DNA from: ATX-6F1 sp943369485
Lineage (GTDB): Bacteria > Cyanobacteriota > Cyanobacteriia > PCC-6307 > Cyanobiaceae
Assembly (NCBI GenBank): GCA_943369485.1
Contig: CALRNH020000003.1
Coordinates: forward strand, 62,001 to 126,000
DNA: 64,000 nt
Direction of reading: 5' to 3'
Under the pieces are notes generated by a model, which ran no database searches, was not told the DNA's origin, and was given only the letters and a program-made list of their open reading frames with translations. Position numbers and translations under genes: made by a program. The stretch's first letter is position 1. Every line of letters starts with the position of its first letter. Of the stretch, positions 24,342-35,538 are shown piece after piece.

Positions 24342-25903
24342 GGCTGCAGGCGGCGGGGGGCGCGCAGCAGCAGGACCAGGGGGATGGCCGCCAGGAACAC
24401 CAGCGCCAGCAGGTGGAACACGTCGCCGTAGGCCAGCAGGGCCGCCTGGGCGTCAAGGCTCTGATCCACCAGCTTGAGGGCGCGGCGGGCGGCCAGCTCC
24501 GGATCCACCCCCTGCTGCTGGAGCATCAGCTGCAGGGCTTCGAGGCGCTCGCGCAGGCCCGTGTCCAGGGCGCCGGCGGCCTCGGTGAGCCGGGCCCGGT
24601 GCTGGGCCTCGTGGTGGCTCAGCTGGGAAGTGAGCAGGGCGATGCCGAAGCTGCCCCCCAGCTGGCGGGTGAGGTTGTAGAAGCCGCTGCCGGCGTTGAT
24701 CTCATCCGGGGGCAGATCCCCCAGGGCCGCCAGGCTCAGGGGCAGGAACATCAGCACCGTTCCGATGCCCCGGAAGATCAGCGGCCAGAACAGGCTGTCC
24801 TCGCCTGTGCCCGGGTTGATCGAGGCCAGGGCGAACATCACCAGGCTGGTGCAGAGGCTGCCGGCGGCGATCGCCTTGCGGGGGTCGATCTGCTGCACCT
24901 TCCTGCTCAGCACGAGCATCGTGGCGCCGGAGGCCAGGGCGCTCGGGAGCACCAGCAGGCCCGTCTGGATCGCCGTGAAGCGCAGCACCGACTGGGCGTA
25001 GATCGGGATCAGAAAGACGGTGCCGTAGAGCCCCAAGCCGACGATCATCGAAAACAGGCTGCCCACCGCCAGGCTGCGGTGCCGCAACACCCGCAGGTCC
25101 ACCGCCGGCCGCTCCCGGCTGAGTTCCCAGGCGATGAACAGCGGCAGGGCGATCACAAAGGTGAGCGTCAGGGTGACGATCCCTCTGTCTTCGAACCAGG
25201 CGACTTGCTCGCCCTGCTCCAGCACCACCTGGAGCGAAGCCATCACGCTGGTGAGCAGGGCGATGCCGATCCAGTCGACGGAGGCCAGGGCGGGGGGTGG
25301 TTTGGGTTCATCCGCCGGAAGGGAGCGCAGGGCCATCAGCACCGCCAGGATGCCGAAGGGCAGGTTGATCAGGAAGATCCAGCGCCAGCCCAGCAGATCC
25401 GTGAGGTATCCCCCGAGGGTGGGACCCAGGGCGGGGCCGGTGATGATCCCCAGCCCGAAGATCGCCTGGGCGAACCCCTGGCGGTCCTTCGGGACCGCCT
25501 CGAAGAGGATCGCCTGGGCCTTGGCCAGAAGGCCGCCCCCCAGCAGCCCCTGGAGAATCCGCGCCGCTATCAGCACCGGCAGGTTGGGGGCCAGCCCGCA
25601 GAGCACCGAGGCTGCGGTGAAGCCGGCCAGGGAGAACACGAAGTAGCTGCGCCGGCCGAAGCCGTCGGCCAGAAAGGCGGTGAGCGGCAGGATCACCACG
25701 TTGGCGATGGCGTAGCCGGTCACCACCCAGCCCACCTCCGCCAGGGTGGCCCCCAGGTTGGCCTGGATGCTGGTCAAGGCCACGTTGACGATGCTGGTGT
25801 CCAGCACCTCCAGGAAGGCCCCGAGCGAGGCCGTGGCGATGATGAGCCAGACCGCTGGCGTCAGCACGGTTTTCTGGGGTGATGCCGTCAGGGGGGTGGC
25901 CAC
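24338..25903 (-). CDS. DHA2-family (EmrB-like) major facilitator efflux permease
   Basis: 521 residues, 14 predicted membrane segments. DHA2 signatures are DTSIVNVALTSIQANL in the first helix, WVVTGYAIANVVILPL, the motif LADGFGRRSYFVFSL and motif C GLGIITGPALGPTLGGYL. It exports hydrophobic compounds using the proton gradient with an EmrA-type adaptor. It starts one base after the emrA stop and overlaps the monooxygenase start, giving an emrA-emrB-monooxygenase operon. Confidence 0.93.
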   Translation of the reverse strand: MATPLTASPQKTVLTPAVWLIIATASLGAFLEVLDTSIVNVALTSIQANLGATLAEVGWVVTGYAIANVVILPLTAFLADGFGRRSYFVFSLAGFTAASVLCGLAPNLPVLIAARILQGLLGGGLLAKAQAILFEAVPKDRQGFAQAIFGLGIITGPALGPTLGGYLTDLLGWRWIFLINLPFGILAVLMALRSLPADEPKPPPALASVDWIGIALLTSVMASLQVVLEQGEQVAWFEDRGIVTLTLTFVIALPLFIAWELSRERPAVDLRVLRHRSLAVGSLFSMIVGLGLYGTVFLIPIYAQSVLRFTAIQTGLLVLPSALASGATMLVLSRKVQQIDPRKAIAAGSLCTSLVMFALASINPGTGEDSLFWPLIFRGIGTVLMFLPLSLAALGDLPPDEINAGSGFYNLTRQLGGSFGIALLTSQLSHHEAQHRARLTEAAGALDTGLRERLEALQLMLQQQGVDPELAARRALKLVDQSLDAQAALLAYGDVFHLLALVFLAAIPLVLLLRAPRRLQP

Positions 25904-25904
25904 C

Positions 25905-26939
25905 TCAGAGGTGCACCTGGGCGGTCACCGACATCCCCGGTTTCAGCCGCGCCCGCCAGTGCTCCAGGGCGGCGGGCTCCAGGTCGATGCGCACCGTGAC
26001 GCGCTGCACAACCTTCGTGAAGTTGCCGGTGGCGTTGTCGGGGGGCAGCAGGGCGAAGCGGGCCCCGGAGGCGGGCGAGAGACTGCTCACCTGCCCTTTG
26101 AGGGTGACCCCGGGCAGGGCGTCCACACGAACCTCGGCCCGGTTGCGCACACGCATCGAGCCCACCTGGGTCTCCTTGAAGTTGGCCTCCACCCAGATCG
26201 AGCGCCCCACCAGGCTGAGCAGCCCCTGGCTGGGTTGCACCGACTGGCCCGGTTCCACCTCCCTGGCGCCCACCACGGCCGCCGCCGGGGCCACCACGGT
26301 GGTGTAACCAAGCTGGAGCCGGGCGCTGGCCAGGGCTGAACGGGCCTGGAGCACCTCGGAGGCGGCGGCGACCGCCTTGCTGCGATCCACGGAGATCTTG
26401 GCCTGGTCCCCCTGGGCCGTGGCGCGGCTGCCGGCGCTGCGGCTCAGGCGCCCTTCGGCCTGGAGGAACTGGCTGCGGGCCAGCTCCAGTTGCTGCTGGG
26501 AGGCGGCCCCGGCGGCTTTGAGCCGCTGGAAGCGCTCCAGATCGATGCGCGTGCGCTCCAGTTCGGCCTTTGCCTCCAGCTGGGCGCCGTCCGCCTGCTG
26601 CCGGCTGGCGTCGGCGTCACTGCGGTCGGCGGCCACGGTGACCCGGGCGGCCTCGGCCTTGGCCAGGGCGGCGGCCAGATCGGCCTCCGCCCGGCGAACG
26701 GCGGCCCGCTGGTCCGAGTCGTCGAGGCGCAACAGGACCTGCCCCTTGCGCACCGGCTGGTTGGCCTCCACCAGGACCTCGGCCACGGTGCCCGGCAGGC
26801 GACTCGACATCCGGTAGAGGTGCGCCTGGATCTGGGCGTCGTCGGTGCTCTCGATGCCCCAGTGGCGGATCACCCAGGCGCCTACCCCGAGCAGGGCCAC
26901 CACGCCGACCACCACGGCGGTGGTGCGTTTGTTGAGCAT
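25905..26939 (-). CDS. HlyD/EmrA-family membrane fusion protein
   Basis: 344 residues: one N-terminal membrane anchor (TAVVVGVVALLGVGAWVI), the first lipoyl half (STDDAQIQAHLYRMSSRLPG, EANQPVRKGQVLLRLDD), a long alpha-helical hairpin rich in Ala/Glu/Arg (about 75-190), the second lipoyl half (VVAPAAAVVGAREVEPGQSV) and a beta-barrel end (VRIDLEP). EmrA-type proteins link the inner-membrane pump to an outer-membrane channel. It is the first gene of the operon; the gap upstream holds a strong hairpin. Confidence 0.92.
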   Translation of the reverse strand: MLNKRTTAVVVGVVALLGVGAWVIRHWGIESTDDAQIQAHLYRMSSRLPGTVAEVLVEANQPVRKGQVLLRLDDSDQRAAVRRAEADLAAALAKAEAARVTVAADRSDADASRQQADGAQLEAKAELERTRIDLERFQRLKAAGAASQQQLELARSQFLQAEGRLSRSAGSRATAQGDQAKISVDRSKAVAAASEVLQARSALASARLQLGYTTVVAPAAAVVGAREVEPGQSVQPSQGLLSLVGRSIWVEANFKETQVGSMRVRNRAEVRVDALPGVTLKGQVSSLSPASGARFALLPPDNATGNFTKVVQRVTVRIDLEPAALEHWRARLKPGMSVTAQVHL

Positions 26940-27010
26940 CGCGGGCGGCTGAATCAGCCATTCTGGCCACAGACTTCTTTCAACGGGGACCAGCCGGTGG
27001 TCACCCTGCA

Positions 27011-27030
27011 GAGTCGCTCCTGAGCGACTC
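27011..27030. other. Strong hairpin between the EAL gene and emrA-like gene
   Basis: GAGTCGCTC-CT-GAGCGACTC is a perfect inverted repeat (8-base stem with 4-base loop when folded). It lies about 70 bases before the emrA start and 165 bases after the EAL stop on the same strand. There is no T-run, so it could be an operator for the efflux operon or a weak/processed terminator. No TetR- or MarR-type gene is adjacent. The remainder of this 256-base gap shows nothing clear. Confidence 0.45.
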
Positions 27031-27195
27031 CCCCAGACGGCCCATCAGTGGCGTTCTCCATGCAGATGGGACCGCCTCGCTGGAAGCTGTGGCCCCAGGT
27101 TCATAAGCAGCCGGGACCTGAGGTCGAAGCTGGGCTGAATCAAAGACTGGAGTTCAGTCTCCCGAAGTGGAGGTGGAGCGATCGTCCAGCATGAC

Positions 27196-29421
27196 TCAGT
27201 ACTTGGGAGTGAAAAGGAACCCCTGGAAATGGCTGACTCCCACCCCCAGCCAGTGGTGCAGTTGCTCCTCAGTTTCGATCCCCTCCATGATCACGCGAGT
27301 GGCACTGTTGACCTCAAAGCTGAGTAGGAAACTGACCATGGAATTCACTTCATGGTTGGGGACCATTCGTGTGTATTTCATGTCAACCTTGATGAAGTCG
27401 GCATGGAATTCGAATAGGTGGGAGAGCGAGGCATAGCCACTGCCGAAATCATCGATCGAAACTTTTACCCCCAGCGAACCCAGCTCAAGCAGAAAACTCT
27501 TCCAAAGTTCGGGCCCCCCGATAATCGCCGTTTCCGTCACCTCAAGAATCAAGTTTTTACGCACCTTGGCCGGCACCTCTCTGATGATCTGCAGGATCTC
27601 CTCGCGATGACGGCTGTTCTGGAGGGTCTGTGCGGAGAGATTGGCGCCAAGCCGAAGTTCAAGATTCTCATGGTTGCTGAGAAGATAGATAGCCTTGCGC
27701 AGCATCAGCAGATCGATCAGGTGAATGCTGTTGTTTCGCTCCAGAGCCAGAATGAGCTCCTGCACCTGCATCAGGGGTTGTGTTTCCTTGGGGAAACGGA
27801 ACAGCATCTCCCGGTAGCAGATGGTGCGCGAGCCATCCACGATCCTTACCACGTCCTCCAGATGGGCGTTAACCTCTTGGAGTCCTTCAGCGAAAGATGT
27901 GGCGATGAAATCTCCGCTGATTTTGCGGCGCACGTCGGTCAGTATCCCGTCATCACTAGCGGGCAACAGCACGACCGCTCTTTCGCTGTTCCCATAGCGG
28001 TTCAGGATAGCCAGATCTGAGATCTGTTTCTCCACGATCGAAGGCTCAAGGGGCGTGAGCGCCGCTCGGATGTCGGCTCGCACGGAGCCGGAGAACTTCT
28101 GACGGGTGTCGGTGATCGCCGATTCCAGGGCGCGAATGGTGTCGGATCCATCGGTATGGCTGCTCTCGGTCAGGAGAGCGAGCGAGTTTTCCGGGGTCCG
28201 GCAGATGAGGGCCTCAGGAAGCAGTTGTCGCAGCCGCTCATGAAGGTCCGCCATGAGGGAGGACTGGGTGCTGACCTGGCTTTGGGTGTCGAGAGAAAAG
28301 ATATGAATCGTGGCCTTGATGTCGCCCACCAATCTCACGGCGCGGCCAGGTTGCTTGAGGGTTCGTTCATCCGTGCGGCCGGCCAGATCAAGGAAGGCCG
28401 GCAGGCTGAGCAGATCGCCGCCCTGATCAAGGATCCGGTAGGTGTGCAGGAGGCGGTGGCTGCGGCGTTGCTCACGTCGGTGCTGAAGCCTGATTCGGCG
28501 GGCATTGCTCAGGGAAGCAAGGGTAAGTCCCAGCAGTGCCAGGTTGACTGCTCCCCAGGGGAGAAGGGTCTCGGTGAAGGCTCCCTTGATCACGTCCTGG
28601 ATCAATACGGGCTGTTGCAGCACCCAGAGCTGGCCCGGCTGTTCGGCCGCCAGAAAGTACACGAGGACGGTCTTGGGATTGTTACCGATCGGCCGAAGAG
28701 TATCGACGGCGCCCGTTCCCATCAAGGAGAGTTTTTGAGCGATCTCACCGAGAACCGAGCGGCCGTCTTCCCATGAGCCATTGTTGTTGTGGGAGATGCC
28801 GTACTGAACGACCCACCCGTGGGGCTTTTCCTTGGCATTGGCAGACAGCACGCGGGAGGCGCCTCCGACCACCAGCACATCCGTTGACCGACAGAGCAGA
28901 CCGTAGGCATCGCGTTCCTGGGGACGCGTGTTGATGCTCAGCCAGCGCAGCCGCTCCACGAGGCAGGCGCGCACGGCGTTTCGGGCGGCGCGGCTGAGGG
29001 GGCTCGTGCTGTCGCTCGCGAGGGAATCGAAACTGACCTGCCCGGCGCGATCAGCCAGAAGCAGGCCCTGGCCGTCACGAATAATCGTGGAGTTGCGAAG
29101 TTCTCGGCCCAGTCCATCGGGTGTTCCGTTGGCCAGAAGGTCAAGGGTGGCCTGGCGTTGACTCCAGTCCAGCGCGGTCACCATGTGACCGCGCACCCGG
29201 TAGTTCAGCAGGGTGGATTCGATCTGATTCTTGTTGCGAAACTGATCCTGCTGCCGCTGCCAGGACAGGACCAGGGAAACCAGAAGAAGAGTGCCGCTGA
29301 GCAGAAGGGCCAGGTAGAGGCCATCATTGGAAAAAATCCGCCGGCTTGCACTGAGGTAGCGCCACTCCTTACCTGCTGAGCGCAGGAAACTCCTCAGGCC
29401 AGGCGAAAAATGGGATTGCAC
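27196..29421 (-). CDS. Membrane-bound EAL-domain protein (c-di-GMP phosphodiesterase)
   Basis: 741 residues. A membrane segment at about 33-53, an extracytoplasmic sensor region to about 285, a second membrane segment (AVNLALLGLTLASLS), a middle region of about 170 residues with only a faint GGDEF-like fold, and a C-terminal EAL domain (about 500-741). The signature is YREMLFRF (EML in place of EAL). The remaining catalytic residues are present: GANLSAQTL, LEVTETAI, SIDDFGSGYASL, FIKVDMKYTR, MEGIETEEQ and QGFLF. It probably hydrolyses c-di-GMP in response to a periplasmic signal. It is alone in its transcription unit and divergent from the MgtA-like ATPase. Confidence 0.87.
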   Translation of the reverse strand: MQSHFSPGLRSFLRSAGKEWRYLSASRRIFSNDGLYLALLLSGTLLLVSLVLSWQRQQDQFRNKNQIESTLLNYRVRGHMVTALDWSQRQATLDLLANGTPDGLGRELRNSTIIRDGQGLLLADRAGQVSFDSLASDSTSPLSRAARNAVRACLVERLRWLSINTRPQERDAYGLLCRSTDVLVVGGASRVLSANAKEKPHGWVVQYGISHNNNGSWEDGRSVLGEIAQKLSLMGTGAVDTLRPIGNNPKTVLVYFLAAEQPGQLWVLQQPVLIQDVIKGAFTETLLPWGAVNLALLGLTLASLSNARRIRLQHRREQRRSHRLLHTYRILDQGGDLLSLPAFLDLAGRTDERTLKQPGRAVRLVGDIKATIHIFSLDTQSQVSTQSSLMADLHERLRQLLPEALICRTPENSLALLTESSHTDGSDTIRALESAITDTRQKFSGSVRADIRAALTPLEPSIVEKQISDLAILNRYGNSERAVVLLPASDDGILTDVRRKISGDFIATSFAEGLQEVNAHLEDVVRIVDGSRTICYREMLFRFPKETQPLMQVQELILALERNNSIHLIDLLMLRKAIYLLSNHENLELRLGANLSAQTLQNSRHREEILQIIREVPAKVRKNLILEVTETAIIGGPELWKSFLLELGSLGVKVSIDDFGSGYASLSHLFEFHADFIKVDMKYTRMVPNHEVNSMVSFLLSFEVNSATRVIMEGIETEEQLHHWLGVGVSHFQGFLFTPKY

Positions 29422-29648
29422 AAGGGGAAAAGGGGGTCAATCTTCGGGCCGATCGCTTAGCCATACTCACAAGCTTCTCCGCGTTGGCAAGGTCTAGTCG
29501 CCACCAACGTAATGATGGGCTCCATGGGCCTGGATCCCTAGCGGGCCGAGCCAGGCACTGCTGCTCAAGTGGGCTGTCTCGATTGCTTCGCCCACGCACG
29601 ACCAGACGGATGTTTGCTGCATAGGGTGAGCCAGATGCCGGCCCCAGC

Positions 29649-32107
<2,459 letters not shown>

Positions 32108-32111
<4 letters not shown>

Positions 32112-34153
32112 GCCCGAGGCTGGTCACCTTTGCCGTCGAGTTTCGTCAACTGGCCGCGGATTTTCTGCTGCCGGCCCGCCATCGCCATCGCCAGCTCTCC
32201 CAGGCCCCCCAGCGCCATCGCCAGCTCTCCCAGGCCCCCCAGCGCCAGTTGCTGGCTTTTTGCGCCCTGCTGCTGGTGGCGGTCACCCTGGCCCTGGGGC
32301 TGTCGGCCCTGGTGATCGGTGCTGCGGCCCAGCTGCTGGATGTCGTCCTCGGCCAGGCCCGCCTTGATCTGGCCTTCCCCTACCTGCGTTCGGCCCTGAC
32401 CCTCTCCGGCAGTGTTCAGATCCGCTTGCTGGCCGTGGGGCTGACCCTGGCGGGGCTGCTGGGGGCTTGGTTGGCGGCCCGGTGGCTGGGTCGGGTGCTG
32501 GCCCGGCGCTGGCTGGCCCTGGCCGCTCTGGTGCTGGTGCTGGTGGTGGCCACGGCGGTGGATGTGGCCTTCACCGAGGGCAATGGCGCGGTGATGGAGG
32601 CGCTCAATGTGCGCAGCGCCGAGCGTTTCTGGGGCACGGCGGCGGGCCTGACGGCGATCTATCTGGTCACCCTGCCGGTTCAGTACCTCAACAGTTACGG
32701 CCAGCAGCGCTTCGCCCTGGCCTGGCGCGATCGCACCACCACCGTGCTCTCCGACGACTACCTGAGTGGCCAGAACTACTACCACCTGGAGAGCCGAGCC
32801 GCCGGCGTCGGCGGAATCGACAACCCCGATCAGCGCATCGCCGACGACATCCAACGGGCGGTGTTCAGTTCCACTGATCTGTTCTTCGGGTTCTGCACCT
32901 CGTTGCTGTCCCTGGCGGCCTACGTGCTGGTGCTGTTTCAGATCAGTGGACTGTTGGTGCTGACCCTGCTGGTGGCCACCGTGCTGGGCAACGGTGTGAT
33001 CGTGCAGCTGGTGCGGCGGTTGGCCACGCTGGGCTTTCGTCAGCAATCGCTCGAGGCCGATTTCCGCTTCGCCTTGATGCATGTGCGCAGCCACGGCGAA
33101 AGCATCGCCTTCCTGCGCGGCGAGGCCCGGGAAGCGCGGGGGCTGCGGGGCCGTTTCGCCCGTGTGCTGCTCAACCTGGAACGGGTGATCCGCTGGCGGG
33201 CACTGGTGGAGCAGGGCACGGGGCTCTACGGCTTCCTGATGCAGTTCGTGCCCTACCTGGTGCTCTCGGGCGCCTATTTCAGTGGCCGTGTCAGCCTCGG
33301 CCAGCTCACCGTGGGCAGCATCGCCTTCGGCCAGGTGCAGGCGGCGTTGTCGTTTCTGATCGTGCGCGCCGATGATTTCTCCAGCCTGTTCGCCAGCCTG
33401 CACCGGATCGGCGAACTGCGCGGCGCCATGGTGGATCGCCCCCGGCCCACTCATGCAAGTCCCCCGGGCGCCAATCCCCCTGGCGCCATCGCCGCACCAG
33501 GACGCGCTCCTGAGCGGCCCAGGCTGGAGCTTTGCCAGCTCAGCGTCGCCGATCCGGGGGGCGGCCCACCCCTGATCGAACGCCTTGATCTGCGCCTGGA
33601 GCGGGGGGAGCGGCTCCTGATCAGTGGCCCCAGTGGCTGCGGCAAGACCAGTCTGTTGCGGGTGCTTTGCGGGCTGGCCCCCGCCGCCGCCGGCTCCTTC
33701 AGCGGTCCATCCCCGTCCGACTGGATGGTGCTCCCCCAGGCGCCCTACATGACCCTGGGCAGTCTGCGGGAGCAGTTGCTTTATGGCTTGCCACTGGAGG
33801 CGCCATCACCACCGGACGCCGTCCTGCGGGAGGCGATGGCTGGCGCCGGCCTCAGCTCCCTGGGGGAGCGCTACCCGGATCTGGGGGCCCAGGAGGATTG
33901 GGCGCGGCTGCTCTCCGGCGGCGAGCAGCAACGGCTCGGCTTTGCCCGCCTGCTGCTGGCGGCCCGCCCGTTCGTGCTGCTCGATGAGGCCACCAGCGCC
34001 CTGGATCTCGACGCCGAGCGTCAGCTCTATGGGCTGCTCCAACGCCATGGCGTCGCCGTGATCAGCGTGGGGCATCGCCCCAGCCTGCGGGCGTTCCATC
34101 AGCGCCTTCTGCGGCTCGATGGCCATGGCGGCTGGAGGCTCGAGGCGGCTTAG
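32108..34153 (+). CDS. SbmA/ABCD-type fused ABC transporter (membrane domain plus ATPase)
   Basis: 681 residues. Six-helix ABC_membrane_2-type domain (about 45-440) with the conserved GQNYYHLESR and NPDQRIADDI segment of the YddA/SbmA/BacA and peroxisomal ABCD family. A Pro/Ala-rich linker follows, then an ATPase domain with Walker A SGPSGCGKTS, signature LLSGGEQQRLGFAR, Walker B VLLDEATSALD and H-loop GHRP. Such half-transporters form homodimers and move peptides, vitamins or acyl compounds. GTG start inside the stop of the MgtA-like gene (translational coupling). A 30-base tandem duplication near the 5' end repeats RHRQLSQAPQ in the N-terminal cytosolic tail. Confidence 0.88.
32185..32244 (+). 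repeat. Perfect 30-base tandem duplication inside the ABC transporter gene
   Basis: Two adjacent identical 30-base units (32185-32214 and 32215-32244) encode a doubled ten-residue peptide HRQLSQAPQR near residues 27-46, ahead of the first membrane helix. The length is a multiple of three, so the frame is kept. Perfect identity suggests a recent event. Confidence 0.9.
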
Positions 34154-34164
34154 CCGATGGGGGC

Positions 34165-35538
34165 TCAGCTCTCGAGCTGTTCGTTCACCGCCAGCCGGAA
34201 GCGATCCTGTTCGCGGTTGTAGCGGAACAGGCCACAGCTGCGGGTCCAGCTGATGAAGGTGTCGAACACGGCCTCGGCCTCCTGGCCGGTGAACTGCTCG
34301 TTCAGCCGCGCCAGCACCGTGTCGCCATCCACCTCGCCCCGGGGGCTGGCGTCGAGGGCCTCCTGCAGCTGCCGCACCAGCGGCACCCGGCTGAGCAGTT
34401 GGCTGCGCAACAGCTCCTGTTGCTCATCCTCTTCGGCTGCCCGCAGGCGCCGGCCCGCCTCGGTGAGCTCCAGTTGGGCATCGTCCACTTCCATCAGGCC
34501 CAGCAGTTCGCCGGCATCGATGATCGGGAGCAGCTCGTCGAGTTCCAGCACCAGCTCGTCGGCCAGTTCCGCCAGGCTGATCCCCCCGATTTCCGGCACC
34601 TGGGCCACCAGATCCTCGACCCCCTCCAGGGAGGCCGGCGGCAGCGCCAGGCCCACGGCCGCAGACCATGGCGCTGGCGCGATCTCGGGCGCGGCTGGGG
34701 TGGTACCCACCGGCTTGTCTGGGTCGGTCATGTAGCCGTACAGCTCGTTCACCAGGGTTCGGAAGGCCGGCAGGGTGTCATCCCGCGGTCTGCTCAGGGG
34801 ATTGCTCACCACCCCCCGCACCCGACCGGGGTTGGCGCTCAGCAGCACCACCCGATCGCTCAGCAGCACCGCCTCCTCGATGCTGTGGGTGACGATCACG
34901 ATCGAGCGGGCCGGGAAGTTGCCCCTGGCCCAGAGTTCGTCGATGTCCCGGCGCAGGTTTTCGGCGGTGAGCACGTCGAGGGCGCTGAAGGGCTCATCCA
35001 TCAGCAGCAGGGCCGGCTCCATCACGAACGCACGCGCGAAGCCCACCCGCTGGCGCATGCCGCCGGAGAGTTCCCGCGGGTAGGCCTCGGCGTTGCCCTC
35101 GAGCCCCACCATCGCCAGGGCCCTGAGAGCACGCTGGCGCACCTCCTTTTCCGGCAGGCCCCGGGCCTCGAGACCCACCGCCGTGTTCTCCAGCACCGTC
35201 AGCCAGGGGAGCAGGGCGAAGCTCTGGAACACGATCGCCACGTCGCGGTTGACCCCCTCCAAGGGCTGACCCTCCCGCTCGATCCGCCCTTCGCTGGGGG
35301 GGAGCAGGCCGGCCATCAGTCGCAGCAGGGTGCTTTTACCGCTGCCGCTGCGACCCAGCAGCGCCACCACCTCCCCCGCCTCGATGTCCAGGTCCACCTG
35401 GTCGAGCACGGCCACCTGGCTGCTGCCGTCGGCACTGCGAAATAGCTTCGCCACCTGGCGAACGCGCAGCAGTGGATTGCTCAGCAGTGGATTGCGCAGC
35501 AGTGGATTCGGTGAACGTGGATGGAGATCACTCGCCAT
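34165..35538 (-). CDS. NitT/TauT-family ABC transporter ATPase with C-terminal AAA-associated domain
   Basis: 457 residues. ATPase part (about 20-270) with Walker A LGRSGSGKST, Q-loop IVFQSFALLPW, signature LSGGMRQRVGFARAF, Walker B LLMDEPFSALD and H-loop VTHSIEE, typical of nitrate/sulfonate/bicarbonate-class importers. Residues about 310-457 form the extra AAA-associated C-terminal domain (LEGVEDLVAQVPEIGG, LTEAGRRLRAAEEDEQ, FDTFISWTRSCGLF), thought to be regulatory. It overlaps the end of the double permease gene by 11 bases. No substrate-binding protein is encoded nearby, so the substrate is unknown. Confidence 0.9.
   Translation of the reverse strand: MASDLHPRSPNPLLRNPLLSNPLLRVRQVAKLFRSADGSSQVAVLDQVDLDIEAGEVVALLGRSGSGKSTLLRLMAGLLPPSEGRIEREGQPLEGVNRDVAIVFQSFALLPWLTVLENTAVGLEARGLPEKEVRQRALRALAMVGLEGNAEAYPRELSGGMRQRVGFARAFVMEPALLLMDEPFSALDVLTAENLRRDIDELWARGNFPARSIVIVTHSIEEAVLLSDRVVLLSANPGRVRGVVSNPLSRPRDDTLPAFRTLVNELYGYMTDPDKPVGTTPAAPEIAPAPWSAAVGLALPPASLEGVEDLVAQVPEIGGISLAELADELVLELDELLPIIDAGELLGLMEVDDAQLELTEAGRRLRAAEEDEQQELLRSQLLSRVPLVRQLQEALDASPRGEVDGDTVLARLNEQFTGQEAEAVFDTFISWTRSCGLFRYNREQDRFRLAVNEQLES

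Noticed and set aside
24413..25882. Long plus-strand frame opposite the EmrB-like gene
   Set aside because: Gln/Gly/His-rich antisense shadow; the minus strand has a clear 14-helix MFS protein.
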